64,000 nt of DNA from Viscum album (GCA_963277665.1 OY728130.1:1361942393-1362006392); one strand, 5' to 3'. Counted from the stretch's first letter, positions 35,970-48,211 are shown. A program made the numbers and translations. The notes: generated by a model from the letters alone, not told the origin.

Positions 35970-36420
35970 ATACCATGGTACTCCAGAGATGATTAGAGGA
36001 ACGATATGTGTCTACACCACCTTAGGTGCGGTACTTATAGACATATGTTCTAGTCGCTCTTTTATTTCCACCACCCTATTTTGGATCTAGGAGATTCTGG
36101 TGGACCCGTTGCCACGATCTTTATGGATAAAGAATCCTACGAGAGAGGATTCGAGTATTACACACTGGTTTCGGCAGTGTGAGATTACTCTAGAAGGTGA
36201 TAGCTTTGACTGGGATCTTTTAGTAGCAGCACTGAGGCCTTATGATGTCTTATTGGGTATGGACTGGTTATCCACAATCCATGCTCAGATTGACTATATT
36301 AGGCACAAAGTGTGGTGTATCCGCACAGATGGGACCAGTTTTTCATTAACCAGAGAGAAGGGAACCTTTTCAGCACAGTATGGACTTACCCAGAAAAGGG
36401 TGCAGCTGATCAGGTTTCAG
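35970..36420 (+). pseudogene. Aspartic protease pseudogene of gypsy copy 2
   Basis: The active-site block reads DICSSRSFIS (GAC at 36040-36042), the same loss of the catalytic Gly as in copy 1. [11 protein letters not shown] marks the domain's C-terminal motif and is better kept than in copy 1. It continues into RT in one open frame (36100-36894). Confidence 0.75.
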
Positions 36421-37440
36421 TTGTCTAGCCTTACCCTCAGAGTAGTAGATGTTGGAGGTCTGAGCTATCCTTTAGTGGTGGACCAGTATGCCGATGTCTT
36501 CCCTGATGATGCTTCAGGACTGTATCCATGTCGAGAGGTAGAATTTTACAGGGACCTGTACCCCAGGATGACACTGATATCTACACAATCATATCAGATG
36601 GATCCCATAGAGCTCCATGAGTTACAGGTACAGTTGGAGAACTTTTGGAGACAAAGGTACATAAGGCCCAGCATTTCTCCATGGGAAGCCCTGATTTTGT
36701 TCACCAAGAAGGAATATTGGAGTTTGAGACTCTATGTGGACTACCAGTGCCTAAACCATGTGACATTGAAGAACAAGAATACACTTTTGAGGATTGATGA
36801 TCTTTTTGATCAGTTGAATGGAGCTTGTTGTTTTTCGAAGAGAGAACTTAGATCAATCTATCATCAACTCAGGGTACGAGATGAGGATGTGTAGAAGATG
36901 GCCTTTAGATGTTGGTATGGCCACTATGAGTTCATTTTTATGCCTTTTATCATGACCAATGCCCCAATAGTGTTCCAGGGACTCATGAACAGTATCTTCT
37001 AGACATACCCCGATCACTTTGTGGTGGTCTTCATTAACAACATCATGATATACTCAGTGACAGAGGAGGATCATGCCTTTTAACTACAGATAGTTCTGGA
37101 TATGCTCCAAGGGCACCAGCTTTTTGGTAAGCTCTCAAAGTGACAGTTCTAGATATGAGAGGTCCACTTTCTGGGGAATATTATCTTGAAGGCTGGAGTT
37201 GTAGTGGATCTAGCGAATATAAAGGCTGTACTTTCTTGGGAGCTACCCAAGAGTGTGACCGAGGTGTGGAGTTTCCTTGGGTAGGCTGGATACTACCGGA
37301 GAATTGTACCTGACTTTTCCAAAGTTGCGGCATTCTTTTCAGCATTGAAAAAGAAGGGAAAACCATTTGTATGTACAGAGAGATGCCAACAGAGTTTCTA
37401 GGAGCTGAGGTAGAGACTAACGAGTGATACAATATTGAGG
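36421..37440 (+). pseudogene. Reverse transcriptase pseudogene of gypsy copy 2
   Basis: Blocks: [58 protein letters not shown] then TAG (36892-36894, shared with copy 1), [10 protein letters not shown], and a second shared TAG at 37000-37002. The catalytic box is FINNIM (37030-37044): both Asp are Asn, each explained by G-to-A in GAC. Inactive. Confidence 0.9.
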
Positions 37441-37850
37441 CTACCAGAAGAGGGAATTAGGTATGTAGTCTACTGCAACGCATCAGGGACTAGACTTGGG
37501 GGTGTCCTGATGCAGAAGTGAGTAGTGATCGCTTAAGGATCACGACATCTGAGGCAACATGAGAAAAAAATACACTAACCACGACCTATATTTAGTAGTA
37601 GTGGTCTTTGCCTTGATGGTGTGGAGATATTACTTGATGGGAAAATGTTTTATAGTCTACTATGATCACAAGAGTCTCAGCTATATCTTCTCTCAGAAGG
37701 ACCTGAACCTGAGACAACGTTGATGGCTAGAGTTCCTCCGGGACTATGACTTTGAGATACTCTATACTTCTGGGTAGGGGAATGTGGTAGTAGATTCTCT
37801 CAACAGGAGGTATGGTTTGCAGTTACTGAGTGAGGTGACAGAGTAGCTAG
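37441..37850 (+). pseudogene. RNase H pseudogene of gypsy copy 2
   Basis: YCNASGTRLGGVLMQ has Asn for the first catalytic Asp (37477-37479). [19 protein letters not shown] and the following block remain. The TGA (37721-37723) and TAG (37775-37777) are at the same places as in copy 1. Confidence 0.85.
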
Positions 37851-39350
37851 TGACATTGCAGATATCCTTCGTAGATAAGGATGGAGTAGCATACCTATAG
37901 TCTATGACATTCATTCCCTGACTCCTTCAATGTGTCTGGGAGGAGTAGTTATGGGACATTGACTATGAGGCTCGACGTGCTCATATATCCTTAAGACTGA
38001 AAACTTATAGACTTTATGAAGGTGCGGACCACATCATCCTCTTCAGAGGACGTACCGTGTTACCTATGGCGCTATGGGAGGAGGTGTTGAGTGAGATTTA
38101 TACGTCCCCTCTGGAGGTACATCCTAGTGTGGAGAAGATGTACCAGGACCTCTGGCATCAGTACTGGTGGCCAGAGGTGAAACAAGTAGTGGTTGATTTT
38201 GTTTCTCGATGCTTCACTTGTCATCATGTGAAGGCAGAGAATCAGGTTCCAGCAGACTTATCACATCCACTAGAGGTGTTGGTGTGGATGTTGGATTGAA
38301 TCTCCATCGACTTTGTGACAGGGCTTCCACATATGTCAAGGGGACATGATTCCATCTGGGCGATCATTAACTGACTCACCAAGTTGGCCCACTTCCTACC
38401 TATCTGAGAGTAGGGATCCACAAGGGTTTGGGAATCCACTACATACAAGAGATTTTACAACTTCATTGGGTGACATCAATGATCTTTTCTGGAGATGACA
38501 CATGATTTACTTCCTAGTTGTGGAATGGATTACATGAGGCATTCGTGACTCAGCTACATTTGAGCACTGCCTTTTATCCTCAAACTTATGGTCAGACAGA
38601 GAAGACCATACAGACCCTAAAAGATATGCTTCGTGATTAAGTCCTAGATTTTGGATGTACTTGGGACGATCACTTTCTCTTGATGGAGTTCACATACAAC
38701 AACATTTATCACTCCACCATCTGTATGGAACCGTTTGAGGTCCTATACGGTCAACATTGTAGATAAAGTATATGTTGGACGGAACCATGGGAGTTAGCAC
38801 TTATGGGTCAATAGTTGGTAAGATCTACCATTGAGAAGGTGCAGATCATTTAGGAATGGATGAAAATTGGGCAGAGAAGACAGAAGTCTTATGATGATAG
38901 GATACGAAGACCTTTGGGTTTCCAGGAGGGGGACCACATATTTTGGTGAGTCTCTCCTCAATGAGTACTACAGAGATTTGGCCGAGGCAGTATGTTATCT
39001 TCGAGGTTTAATGGACCATTTCTGATACTTCAGATGATTGGAGAGGTGGAATACCACGTGGCACTTCCACTGTAGTTAGAGAGGGTGCATGACGTCTTCC
39101 ACATATCCCAGTTGAGGAGATACAGGCACGACCCATCTCACACCATCTACCATAGAGAGATAGACTTTGATGATGGGTTGATGTTTACGGAGGTTCCAGT
39201 GGAGATTGAGGATTGATAGTAGTGGGTCCTTCATGGGCGGTTGATTCTTCTGGTGCGCTTTCGCTTGCAGCACGGGAACCTCAACGAGAGAACATAGGGG
39301 AAGGAGGCTTAGATTCATGCTCAGTACCACCATTTGTTTTCTTATTCTAT
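37851..39350 (+). pseudogene. Integrase pseudogene of gypsy copy 2
   Basis: The open stretch 38057-38299 preserves the HHCC zinc domain: HPSVEKMYQDLWHQYWW followed by CFTCHHVKAENQ. The core keeps the first Asp (ISIDFVTGLP, 38309-38311), but the second-Asp block is altered and near a stop (about 38485-38510). QTYGQTEKTIQTLKDMLR retains the Glu. The C-terminal region runs to about 39350 with frameshifts. Confidence 0.85.
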
Positions 39351-39380
39351 GTTGTGGATTTCAGGGAAAAAAATACATAA

Positions 39381-39391
39381 AGTGGAGATAA
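39381..39391 (+). other. Decayed polypurine tract of gypsy copy 2
   Basis: AGTGGAGATAA before the 3' LTR start, aligned with GTGGGGAGAA of copy 1. Confidence 0.55.
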
Positions 39392-39882
39392 TATAACAAC
39401 CCAGAGTTTTTATGTGATTGTTTTAATTATATGGAATTTTTACGTGTCTCCTAAAATTGAAGGCACGTGATTCTGAGGCCTGGTGTTCCTTTAATGAATT
39501 TATGAACGTTTTTTACGGTATGTTCAGAAAACGCATGAGCAACATTTTATAAATTATGAATCAGTGCTCGGATTAAAAATATATGGGAATCTTTGAATCC
39601 GTAGTGCTTGGATTTTCTTAAGGGAGGGTTAACATTGACCGAAGTAGGTCTGGAGAAAAATTTATGTTTTTGGACTTTTTAAAGAATAATAAAAATAACT
39701 TAGTTTTTTTATTTTCTATATTATTCTCTAAGGGACCTGCGGAGTGTGGGACCAATGATGTGTCAACCCAATAAATGGATAGACCCATCAATCTATGTAA
39801 TAGATACATTTGGGAATTTATAAGTTTCCTAATTAATGAGCCTCCATTAAATCTCGACATTGTTACTTACCCTCCCCTCTCA

Positions 39883-39892
39883 TATTTATATA
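39883..39892 (+). promoter_or_regulatory. Likely TATA box, 3' LTR of gypsy copy 2
   Basis: TATTTATATA directly after CCCTCCCCTCTCA, the cleanest of the four aligned gypsy promoter candidates. Confidence 0.5.
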
Positions 39893-41395
39893 GAGCTTGA
39901 TTGGAGGTATCAGACCTGCTTTGCCCAGAAATGAAGTGCTGAAAAAGTGCCAAGATGCCAAACCCTTGGAATATGGAGCCAGTTCAGGAGATCTATGATG
40001 AGCAACTCTGAAACCCCAGACTAGAAATCGATGATCGTGTGATTCCATTGGAGGCTAGATGCGGGGGACGACAAACACCGACCACTTCCAAAAATGTGCG
40101 CTCACCATCATTCATGATGTAGGGGTTTGATCCTTGTATAATTCAAGAAATGTTTTGGAATCCCTTTATCCTCCATCAGGATTACAAGCTAAAACATAGG
40201 GAGTAGGAATAACGAACCCAGCCCGGACCCACCGCCACATTGCTAGCCTTGCGCCCTCTGTGGAAGATCAATGGTGCGGTGGAATCGACCAGATATGAAG
40301 GACGTGGCGCCCTAATGCACTCTGCAAGAGGATACCGTGACACTATGTCACAACAGTGCTTGGGGTGGCTGGCACCGGCCGACCGTTGAGGAGCTGCGGC
40401 GTGCCATCACGCGCTGACGGTGAGTAAGGCGATACGGCTTGTCATCTGCAGCAGTCGGAGAAGGCTTTTGACACATTGGTCGACCACAGATGTGGAGTCA
40501 GCACGACCAGAGAGCCACTAGTAAGAAGAGGCTCACAGCTGCAGCCACCGTGGTGGTAAAACCCATGCCTCTTGCGGGTACCACGGTGACCGGGCGACAC
40601 CCACGTTGCGCTGCTGTTTCACAAAGCCTAACGGCCTCTGGGCCATTCAGGACACTGGGGGAAACCCCCCCCCCCCCCCCTTTGCCAGCTTAGGTAGACA
40701 TTTTCTCATGCCCTGTTGCGGGCCAGGCGGCCTGCCTAGCATGCCGCTTTCCCAGTGGGTTGTGCACCAGGCGGGACAGGCCCCCCGTTGCAGTTCAGAC
40801 TGGTGGGCTGGGCTGCCCCCTTGCTAGTCGGGCTTCCCCTTTGTAGGCTAGTCCACCGTTACAGGCCACCCTGTGTGGGCCACCACCTTTTCCTGTTGGG
40901 GCACCCTTTTGTGGGCCAGGCTAGACCTTTCCCCAATGGGCCAAGTCTATAGTGGCCCAGCTCAGATCGGGTCAAGCCAGGTCGGACCGGACCCGGGGCC
41001 AACCGGACCCAGAAACAATTAAAGAGCCATATATTGAGAACCAGAAGTTTGTTTAACAAACTGTCTATGGGGTTGGGATCCTTGGATCGAGTTAGTCCTT
41101 TGGGTATACTCCACTTGAGTTTTGGAGAATGTTGGATTATGGCAAGGTTCGATTGAACCCGAATCCAACAAGGCCCTCAGAACTAAAACGCTTATAACTC
41201 GCTGATCGAGCATCTGATTGATGTGCCGTCTGTCATTTTGGAACATGTACAACATAAAGGGCCTTTGGGTTTCCAATTTTTAGAGCATATTGATGGTTGA
41301 TGTATGACCGATATCTCGATGGGTAGATTCTATGAAACTCGAGTGCACCGGGTATGAGAAATTTTGTGGCAGGCTGAAACGTGGAGAAAGAACAT

Positions 41396-41900
41396 TGATC
41401 CTGTGTGTGTAAGCTTCCATCAGATCCTATTTGGGTCAGCGCTCAGTGATCTTATGTGGGTCAGAGCATGCTGATCCTATGTGGATCAAATCCAGTGTTG
41501 GTTAGTTCTCAGCGATCCTGGGACGGTTAGCACGTACCGATCTTGTGCGGGTAAGATCCTGTGTGGATTAGTGGGTGTAAGTTACCTATCGATTCTGTGT
41601 AGGTCAGCAGCAGTGCCTATTTATAGTGTAAGATGATTTATCATACGACTAGTCATCTATACTTATGTACTTATGTTATACTAGTTTGTGATCTGAGTCT
41701 TTTATTTCTCCATGGTGTTACCTATGTGGTACTTCTTATCTTCATGGTGTTACATGTGTGGTACTTCTATCTTCGTGGTGTTACCTATGTGGTACTTCTA
41801 TCTTCGTGGTGTTACCTGTGTGGTACTACTACCTTCGTGGTGTTGTATTTGTGGTGTTACCTATGTGGTACTTCTACCATTGTGGGGTTACGTTTGTGGT
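41396..41900 (+). repeat. 17-base motif array and 31-bp minisatellite (3' LTR)
   Basis: 41396-41612 contains about nine diverged GATCCTGTGTGGGTCAG-type units, more than in the 5' LTR. 41711-41900 contains six or so of the 31-base units. Confidence 0.85.
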
Positions 41901-42185
41901 ATTCTTCCCTCACATATGATATGAGTGTGTCTTGATAACCTAGGTATATATATGGGCATATAACTAAGTAGAGTTTTTTTCTATTGCTTTATGCTCTGAG
42001 ATTGAGGTCCTGATTTGTGGAATATTCCATTGGTGAAATCTAGGAGACCTATAGGGTCTCGGGGCCCCTAATGAGTATCATCATTATCACCCCTGCACTA
42101 ACTATTCCCCCACCTTATTGTTCCTTGTGCAGATGACGGCCAACATTGATCGAGCCTGAGGAAGCTAGGACTCTATGGTACCTGG

Positions 42186-42190
42186 AGGTG
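42186..42190. repeat. Left target-site duplication of element E
   Basis: AGGTG, repeated at 52311-52315. Gypsy 5' LTRs have an uninterrupted GTGGTGGACC or GAGGTGGACC here, which confirms the site. Confidence 0.9.
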
Positions 42191-43691
42191 TATAAGGCCT
42201 CAGCCTTAAACCTTACTTAATCTTGAGTTATTACAAGATTACACATTAATATTAAAATATTATGAAAACCATTTTCAATACCAAAATAAAAGAAAAGTAA
42301 AACATGGTATTTATTTTTCTTTTAAGAAGAAGGTATGGTTGTAGAGGAAGCCGAAACTCAAATAATGGTCACGGCGGCGGAGAAGTCGTTGTCGCCGCAT
42401 ACGTACGACAAGAAAAACATTCCCTTTTGTAGTTTAGTAAAATGCTCATATAAAAAATATTCCTTTTGAATAAGCGTAAAAGTCAAAGGGGTTTATACAC
42501 CGTATATGATAAAGTTGTGTATAAAACAACATATGCCTCAATGAAAGGAGATTGGGACGAAGTCCGATACAAAGATGGTATCCTTGGATTAAGGATAAAT
42601 CAGTTACATAATTATGTGTGAAAAATGAATACATGAAATATAAGTGGGTATTAAGTGTATAAAAATCAGAGTACATTCACACATAATCATATAACGACAT
42701 ATTCAAGGTGTACAAGTTTATCCCAAAGAATTAAAATTGGGTTAAGAAGTTCCCTTGAAAAAATTCGACAGCCTAACGGCGTCACTTCAAAATTCAGAAA
42801 AAGAGTTGATGAGAGATAAAAAGGGTATCACATATCATGGTCATAAAATTTACATCTATAAGGATATATAAAAAATATCCCAACATAAGAGTATGTGAAT
42901 TAAAAGACATAACAATATAAGTCTTCTAAAAAGAGGAGGGTGAAAGGTTCCCTTACCAACTTGGGTAACTTTCGAAACGTACACCACATTGAAGAAGGGT
43001 TATACAATGAATATGTAAATAATCATAAATGAAATTATATTAGACAAAGAGTATAATAATGGGAATTACATACACCACTCAAAGGAAATGGTGGAAAATG
43101 TAGCATAAATCTCACAGGACTAAAAGTGAGTTGAAAAATCCCTTTCGAAAACTCGAGAGCCTAACAGCACCACTTAAAACTTCCAAAATGGATTGATGAG
43201 AGAAAATAAGGTCTCTCATAATATTAACATAAAAATTAAAGTAGGTGTAATATAATATAACATCCCAATCATACGAAATATGAGCATAAAAGGAATGACA
43301 TAAAAGAGTGTACTTAAAAAGAAAGAGAGAGGTTGGATCCCTTACCTCGGGTCCGACTTGACTCAATCGTTCTTTAATCTCCTGAATAATAAAAATGAGT
43401 TAATTTCTACATCCTTAAGAAGATTTTTCAAGTTCATTATTCCTTTTATATCACTTATTACCATGTCATGAACACTGTGTTATTATTTAAGTTAATAACG
43501 GTCGTTTTAACGATCATTGGTACTTGAGTCAAAAATAAACTTTTTATAATTACAAGTTGTTCTTGTGGTAAAATATACATTATATACATAATTTTATTCA
43601 TGATTTGGATATCATATATATCATATATATCCAGTACATTCATGCATTTATAATATTACATAACATTTAGAGGTAAGAAATGAAATGCACC

Positions 43692-43727
43692 GTTCATGGA
43701 GACGCTAAGCCGTACGTACGCATGAAC
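43692..43727. repeat. Inverted repeat around CGTACGTACG palindrome
   Basis: Arms GTTCATG and CATGAAC enclose 22 bases that include the perfect palindrome CGTACGTACG. The right LTR keeps it at 49920-49955 with one arm base changed. It lies downstream of the TATA box, so it would be in the transcript leader. Confidence 0.6.
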
Positions 43728-44443
43728 ACTACTTTCATTTATATCTCATACTTTAATGGAAATAAAATAATAATGATATAAAGGTATATTATAATTCCAG
43801 TATAAAATCATATATAATAATTTTAAATCCATCTTTTATACGTCCCACATATGGAACTAATGAATCAAATCACTTTGAGGGGGCGGTAGTCCATACTTCC
43901 TAAAATGAAGATATCGCGTATACCCATAATGGAAGCCATAAAGGTATGACATAAATGAATGATATAGAACCTTAGGGAAAACATAAACATATTATATATC
44001 ATATATAAATATAGTGACATCTTAATGACCACCTTTGAAGGTGTTATATGAGTGTTGAACAATCATCGTTTCGTGAGGCAGAAAATCGCCAACCACAGAA
44101 ACAGTATGTTCTTTAACCATTAGATGAAGGTGTGTGTAAGTGTAGCTCTAATACATCTTATAACAACATAATAGTATATTTAAGATACTGTAGTTGTTAC
44201 AAAAGAAATGAATAAAAATAGTTTATGGGGTTGGAGAAGCAAAATAAAACAAAAGGACTCAAGTGAAGACATTACCTTAAAATCGGGTAACTCCCTTTGG
44301 TTTGAGCTCAAAGGCTTCCTTGGGAAGACTGATGACAAAAGTGAGGCTTCCAAGAGTTAGATAGGGATTTGGAGAGGACAAATGGGAAGTGGTTGGTCGA
44401 TCCAATGGCTTTGGAAGTGTGGGTAAGGAGGTAGAGGTGGGGG

Positions 44444-44452
44444 CCTTTTATA
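44444..44452 (-). promoter_or_regulatory. TATA box of element E left LTR
   Basis: TATAAAAGG on the minus strand, preceded by a long pyrimidine tract (complement of 44453-44466). This is a strong plant core-promoter match; transcription would start near 44415, giving a leader of about 2.2 kb. Confidence 0.65.
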
Positions 44453-46080
44453 AGAGGAGGGGAGGGGCACTCTTGGAAAGTAAGAAAATGTTACTTCATT
44501 TTAGAATGAGTTTCGGAATTTAATGGTCCCAAATTGATGTTTTTAGAGGCTAAGGTGATAAGGGTTTGAAATCCACCCATACAATAGGTTTTTTACATGT
44601 GTAGGTCTTAGATTTTACATTATATTTCCATTTTATTTAAATCGTTAAATAATGAGGTCATCGCTGCATCATCATGATGTCATAAATAATTTAATTTATT
44701 TAATGAATAAAAATTGTAAAAAAACTAATATGTTGTAGGAAATATTTTTAGATTTTTAATGAATATTTATAGTAAAAAATCTGACTTGTATAACCCAATG
44801 AAAAAATTGTTTTATTAAAACATCTCATGTTTGTGTCATTTTTACTTTAACATTAAGTAAAAGGTTATTTATGTCATTTCCCAACCAAAGTGGCTCTATG
44901 GGGTCCCCAAGTTGACCCATGGGTTTTATTGGTCGTCCATGACACATCCAATGAGTGTAGGACATGTTTCAAGCTCATCTCATATTATTAAAACATTATT
45001 TTTACCGTAAACTACACTAATTACCTCTAATCGCGATTAAAAACATAATAAGTTACTATTCACCAAAATAATTATTTTAATCTCATTGAACCACATTTTA
45101 CTACTTAATGAAAACCATGTATGTTGGATTTTTGAAATTCAAAACACAAAGGTGGCAAAATTTCATTTAAACAGAAAATCAGTTTTTATAAGTACCACTT
45201 AGTGGTTTCACTATTCATCAAAAATTGAAGTTTTTTAGAAAATTATCAAAAATTCACCCTAAGATATATTTTATATTCCAAATTCAAAAATGATGTATAT
45301 TTTATAAAATTCAAAACATATAATTTGAATTAATTAATTTAATAATTAATTCTCGCTGTCAAAACAAATAGCGTGTTTTTATGAAACAAAATGTATCAAA
45401 AGATTGACACTAGTTTAAGTTCGATTTCAAAGTGAAATAAATTCCAACGACCACTATTGGATTAAATAGTAAAAATATATTCTAATTTTATTTTAAAACC
45501 ATTTCAAAAGATAATCAAATCATATAAATAAATTAGATTAAAAAGAGGTTTTGAATTAAAATACAACATTTTTCACTATTCATTAAAAAATGAACTTTAT
45601 CGGAAAAATACCGAATATTTACACAAAGTAAATTTTAATGCCTGATTATAAAGAAGAATTTTATTTTGTCAAATATAACACAAAATATTTTCAAAAAATG
45701 GATTTACAAGGGGTTCTCAATCAAACGGCAGTTAATCGACCTTTTAAAGAATATTAGAATGTTTACACTTAAAAATTGGATTCATTTGCATTTTTTAATC
45801 CTCTAACATTTGTTGAAAAAAAAAATATTTGACAAACATATATAATCATTTTGTAGTTAGTTCTGTTAATTCCTGCCATTACAACGGCTAGGTGTTATCT
45901 ACCATTTAAAATAATATTATTTTATTATTAGAGTGCAACGTAAGATTCCCAAGAAACTCATTGTTGCGTGTTGGGTACGCCATCAAGCATAGCGTCCCCT
46001 TTAAAGTTATATTAATATTTTATTCAAAAATATGTATAAATGTTAAAATGTAATATTTTTTATTTACCTGGGGTGTTACA

Positions 46081-46095
46081 TCCTTCCCCCCTTTT
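46081..46095 (-). other. Polypurine tract of element E
   Basis: AAAAGGGGGGAAGGA on the minus strand, directly before the 3' LTR start TGTAACACCCC. Confidence 0.85.
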
Positions 46096-47030
46096 GGGAA
46101 TTGCGTCCTCACAATTCTGAAATTGGCCTTGGAATCTTCATTGAAAATCCCATATCGGAACAAGAGTCAGTAAAACAATTACTTTAAAATAAAGAAGTAT
46201 AAGTACAAAGGTCACCCGAGTTAACCCATACTAGGATTACATGTAGGAAAACATGGACATGGAGGAGAAAACATAGGGTCATGTTCTGATGGAGAGTGAT
46301 AGAAAAACAATTTTAGGAGAAAGTTAACCACAAGAAAATCACAAACTTGTAATAGGTTAAACGGTATTCGATTCCCTAGTAGGAAATGTTAATAGACAAC
46401 ATTTTTGTTTTAAGTTACTTTTTATTGAGGAATTTATTCATAAGGAAACATAATCACTTATCATGTTGACTTTCAACTTTTATTAGATTCCTTACACAAA
46501 CACATATTTTCTCCAAAAGACGAGTATTGAGGAAGACTTGTTCATATTAAGGGTACTATAATCAACTTCTAGAGAATCACCTAACCCACAAAAGAGAACT
46601 ATATACTTCCCATTTCTTTACACTCTAACCAAAACCAAAACCAAAACCAAAAAGGTTAGTACAAGATCAGATAATCCTGAAAAGTATAATCCTTTATAAA
46701 AAGAAAACCTATTCTTATTCACCAAAATTTTTCCCAAAAAAAACCAAAGTTCAACGAAGACCATTCAATAAACAATTTGTCCATAAAATTATTCAAAGTA
46801 AACCAATCTATGATTACAACCAAAATATTTGAAGGATTTAGTCACATAGTCTTCCAAGTTAAATCGTTAGATTTATCTCCAAACAACATCAATTTCTCTT
46901 AAAGTCTCGTATTGAAAAGTATTAACCTAATCACATATCCTCCATGATAGGTTAATATATTTTCAATAGATAACCCAAAATCAACTTACACTTAATTCAT
47001 AAAATCATCTAACTAAAAATAATCAGTCAA
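46096..47030 (-). other. Non-coding interior of element E
   Basis: AT-rich DNA aligning loosely with the U1/U2 interior (for example 46135-46260 with 4665-4790). A short CCAAAA-type hexamer array lies at 46628-46655. No pol motif is visible on either strand. Confidence 0.6.
46628..46655. repeat. CCAAAA hexamer microsatellite
   Basis: Four tandem CCAAAA units. It is not the plant telomere repeat. Confidence 0.85.
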
Positions 47031-47040
47031 ACTAACCAGG

Positions 47041-47160
47041 GACTTCACGTAGTATAGTGGTAGGTGATAAATACCAGTTGCACTTTGGTTGTGGGTTCGA
47101 TTCCCGTAGCTTTGTCCGACGCGACGGGTTGTCACACGGTCTGCGTGTTGTCCTTTTTCC
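47041..47160 (+). repeat. tRNA-derived SINE-like insert
   Basis: The head has an RNA polymerase III A box (TAGTATAGTGG, 47050-47060) and a perfect B box (GGTTCGATTCC, 47094-47104). TAGTATAGTGG is the same as in plant tRNA-Asp, and the T-arm can form with a 7-base TTCGATT loop, but the acceptor arms (around 47043-47049 and 47108-47114) do not pair, so this is not a working tRNA. The stretch after the B box is CG-rich and ends in a pyrimidine run (TCCTTTTTCC). No clear target-site duplication was found. The nearest fit is a short SINE or tRNA retropseudogene. Confidence 0.55.
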
Positions 47161-47640
47161 AAAACTATATAATTCTAAAATCATTCCCCAAAAAGAGATA
47201 AAATCATCAAAATTTACCATAACATAATTTAACCTCAATTTTATCTCATGCCTTTCACTACCATCATAACATATAGTAACCCATAATTACCTCAAAAGTA
47301 AGGATTATATAAACCCAAATGGTTCTTTATAACTATGTCCACAAAAGAATAGATATCTATTCCTTGAATAGAATTTTCATATATCAAACATCAGGGTTAC
47401 ACATACTATAAAAAGTCTTCGAATGTAACCCCATCATCAAAAGAGACTTAATACTCTTAATAATTTCACCATAACTCTTGAAGCCCTTATATGTTGACTT
47501 CTTACTCATTCAACATTCTTCATGATCTATTAACCATTACTTTCCAACTTATTCTGAAATACTTCTTTCCTAAAAACAAAATCATGAATCATATCCTAAG
47601 ATTTCAAAATAAGAAAACAAAAGTTAAGAAATAATCCATA

Positions 47641-48211
47641 CCTTTGATTGGTCATTGTCAGTTTCTTCATCCCCAATCAGAATGGAATTAGGTATTGGTA
47701 AACAAATATTTGTACGATCTTGGTGATCCCATTCCCGAAACTTCTTCATAGGACATGTGTTTGCATAATTACCATGCGCACCAAATTTAAAACATTCAAT
47801 TGATCCCTCAAAAAGAACTTCTTTCCCTTTCCTTGAGTCAACTGGATGCTTCCTTTTTCCATGGTAGGTTCTTGCTTTATGGCCTTCATTTCAACATCTA
47901 TAGAATATTTCTGTCCCTTGGAAACATTTTCCTAGGTGTTTCTTTCCACATATTTGACACATAGGTTTTTGAATACAATTACCTTTATGATTGTTACCTG
48001 TAGTTCCGTAGGGATTTGTTTCTCGCATATATGATGCCTTAGAGAAATCACCAAGGTTTAGGTGGTCAATCATGACTCTAGATAGTTGTTTGAGGATAAA
48101 CCCAAGAGTTTTCATTGTAGCTCCCATATCATTCAGTTGCTCGCTCAAAAAAAAACGGTCATAGTTTCCTTCACATCCACTGTTACTTTGGTGCCTGCTA
48201 GATCTAGACAT
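47641..48211 (-). pseudogene. gag: Truncated gag with zinc knuckles (element E)
   Basis: An open frame of 106 codons (48211 down to 47894) ends at a TGA (47891-47893), after which the same frame continues readable to about 47650. Knuckle 1, CQICGKKHLGKC (47924-47959), has the short CX2CX3HX3C form common in plant gypsy Gag. Knuckle 2 (YRC*NEGHKARTY) is broken by the TGA. Knuckle 3 reads CFKFGAHGNYANTC with Cys to Phe. Only about 84 residues precede knuckle 1, so the capsid domain is missing. It served as nucleocapsid in the ancestor. Confidence 0.75.

Larger units (their letters stand above)
39392..42190 (+). repeat. 3' LTR of gypsy copy 2, first part
   Basis: Starts TATAACAACCCAGAG and includes a TATA candidate at 39883-39892, a C16 run at 40665-40680, the GC-rich block 40690-41010, the 17-base-motif array 41396-41612 and the 31-bp minisatellite 41711-41900. 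Element E then interrupts it. Confidence 0.85.
42191..46080 (-). repeat. 3' LTR of element E
   Basis: 3890 bases. Features in transcription order (right to left): TGTAACACCCC start at 46080, TATA box at 44444-44452, an inverted repeat around a CGTACGTACG palindrome at 43692-43727, and a CpG-rich patch at 42369-42409. No protein is encoded; small frames here have counterparts in the other LTR only by identity. Confidence 0.9.

Noticed and set aside
46628..46655. Interstitial telomere repeat
   Set aside because: The unit is CCAAAA, not the CCCTAAA, CCCTAA or other known plant telomere units, and the array has only four units.
47041..47114. A functional tRNA gene
   Set aside because: A and B boxes are present but the acceptor stem does not pair and the anticodon arm is not convincing; a SINE or tRNA retropseudogene fits better.
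47032..47238. Minus-strand 68-residue frame
   Set aside because: It is antisense to the SINE-like insert and has no independent support.
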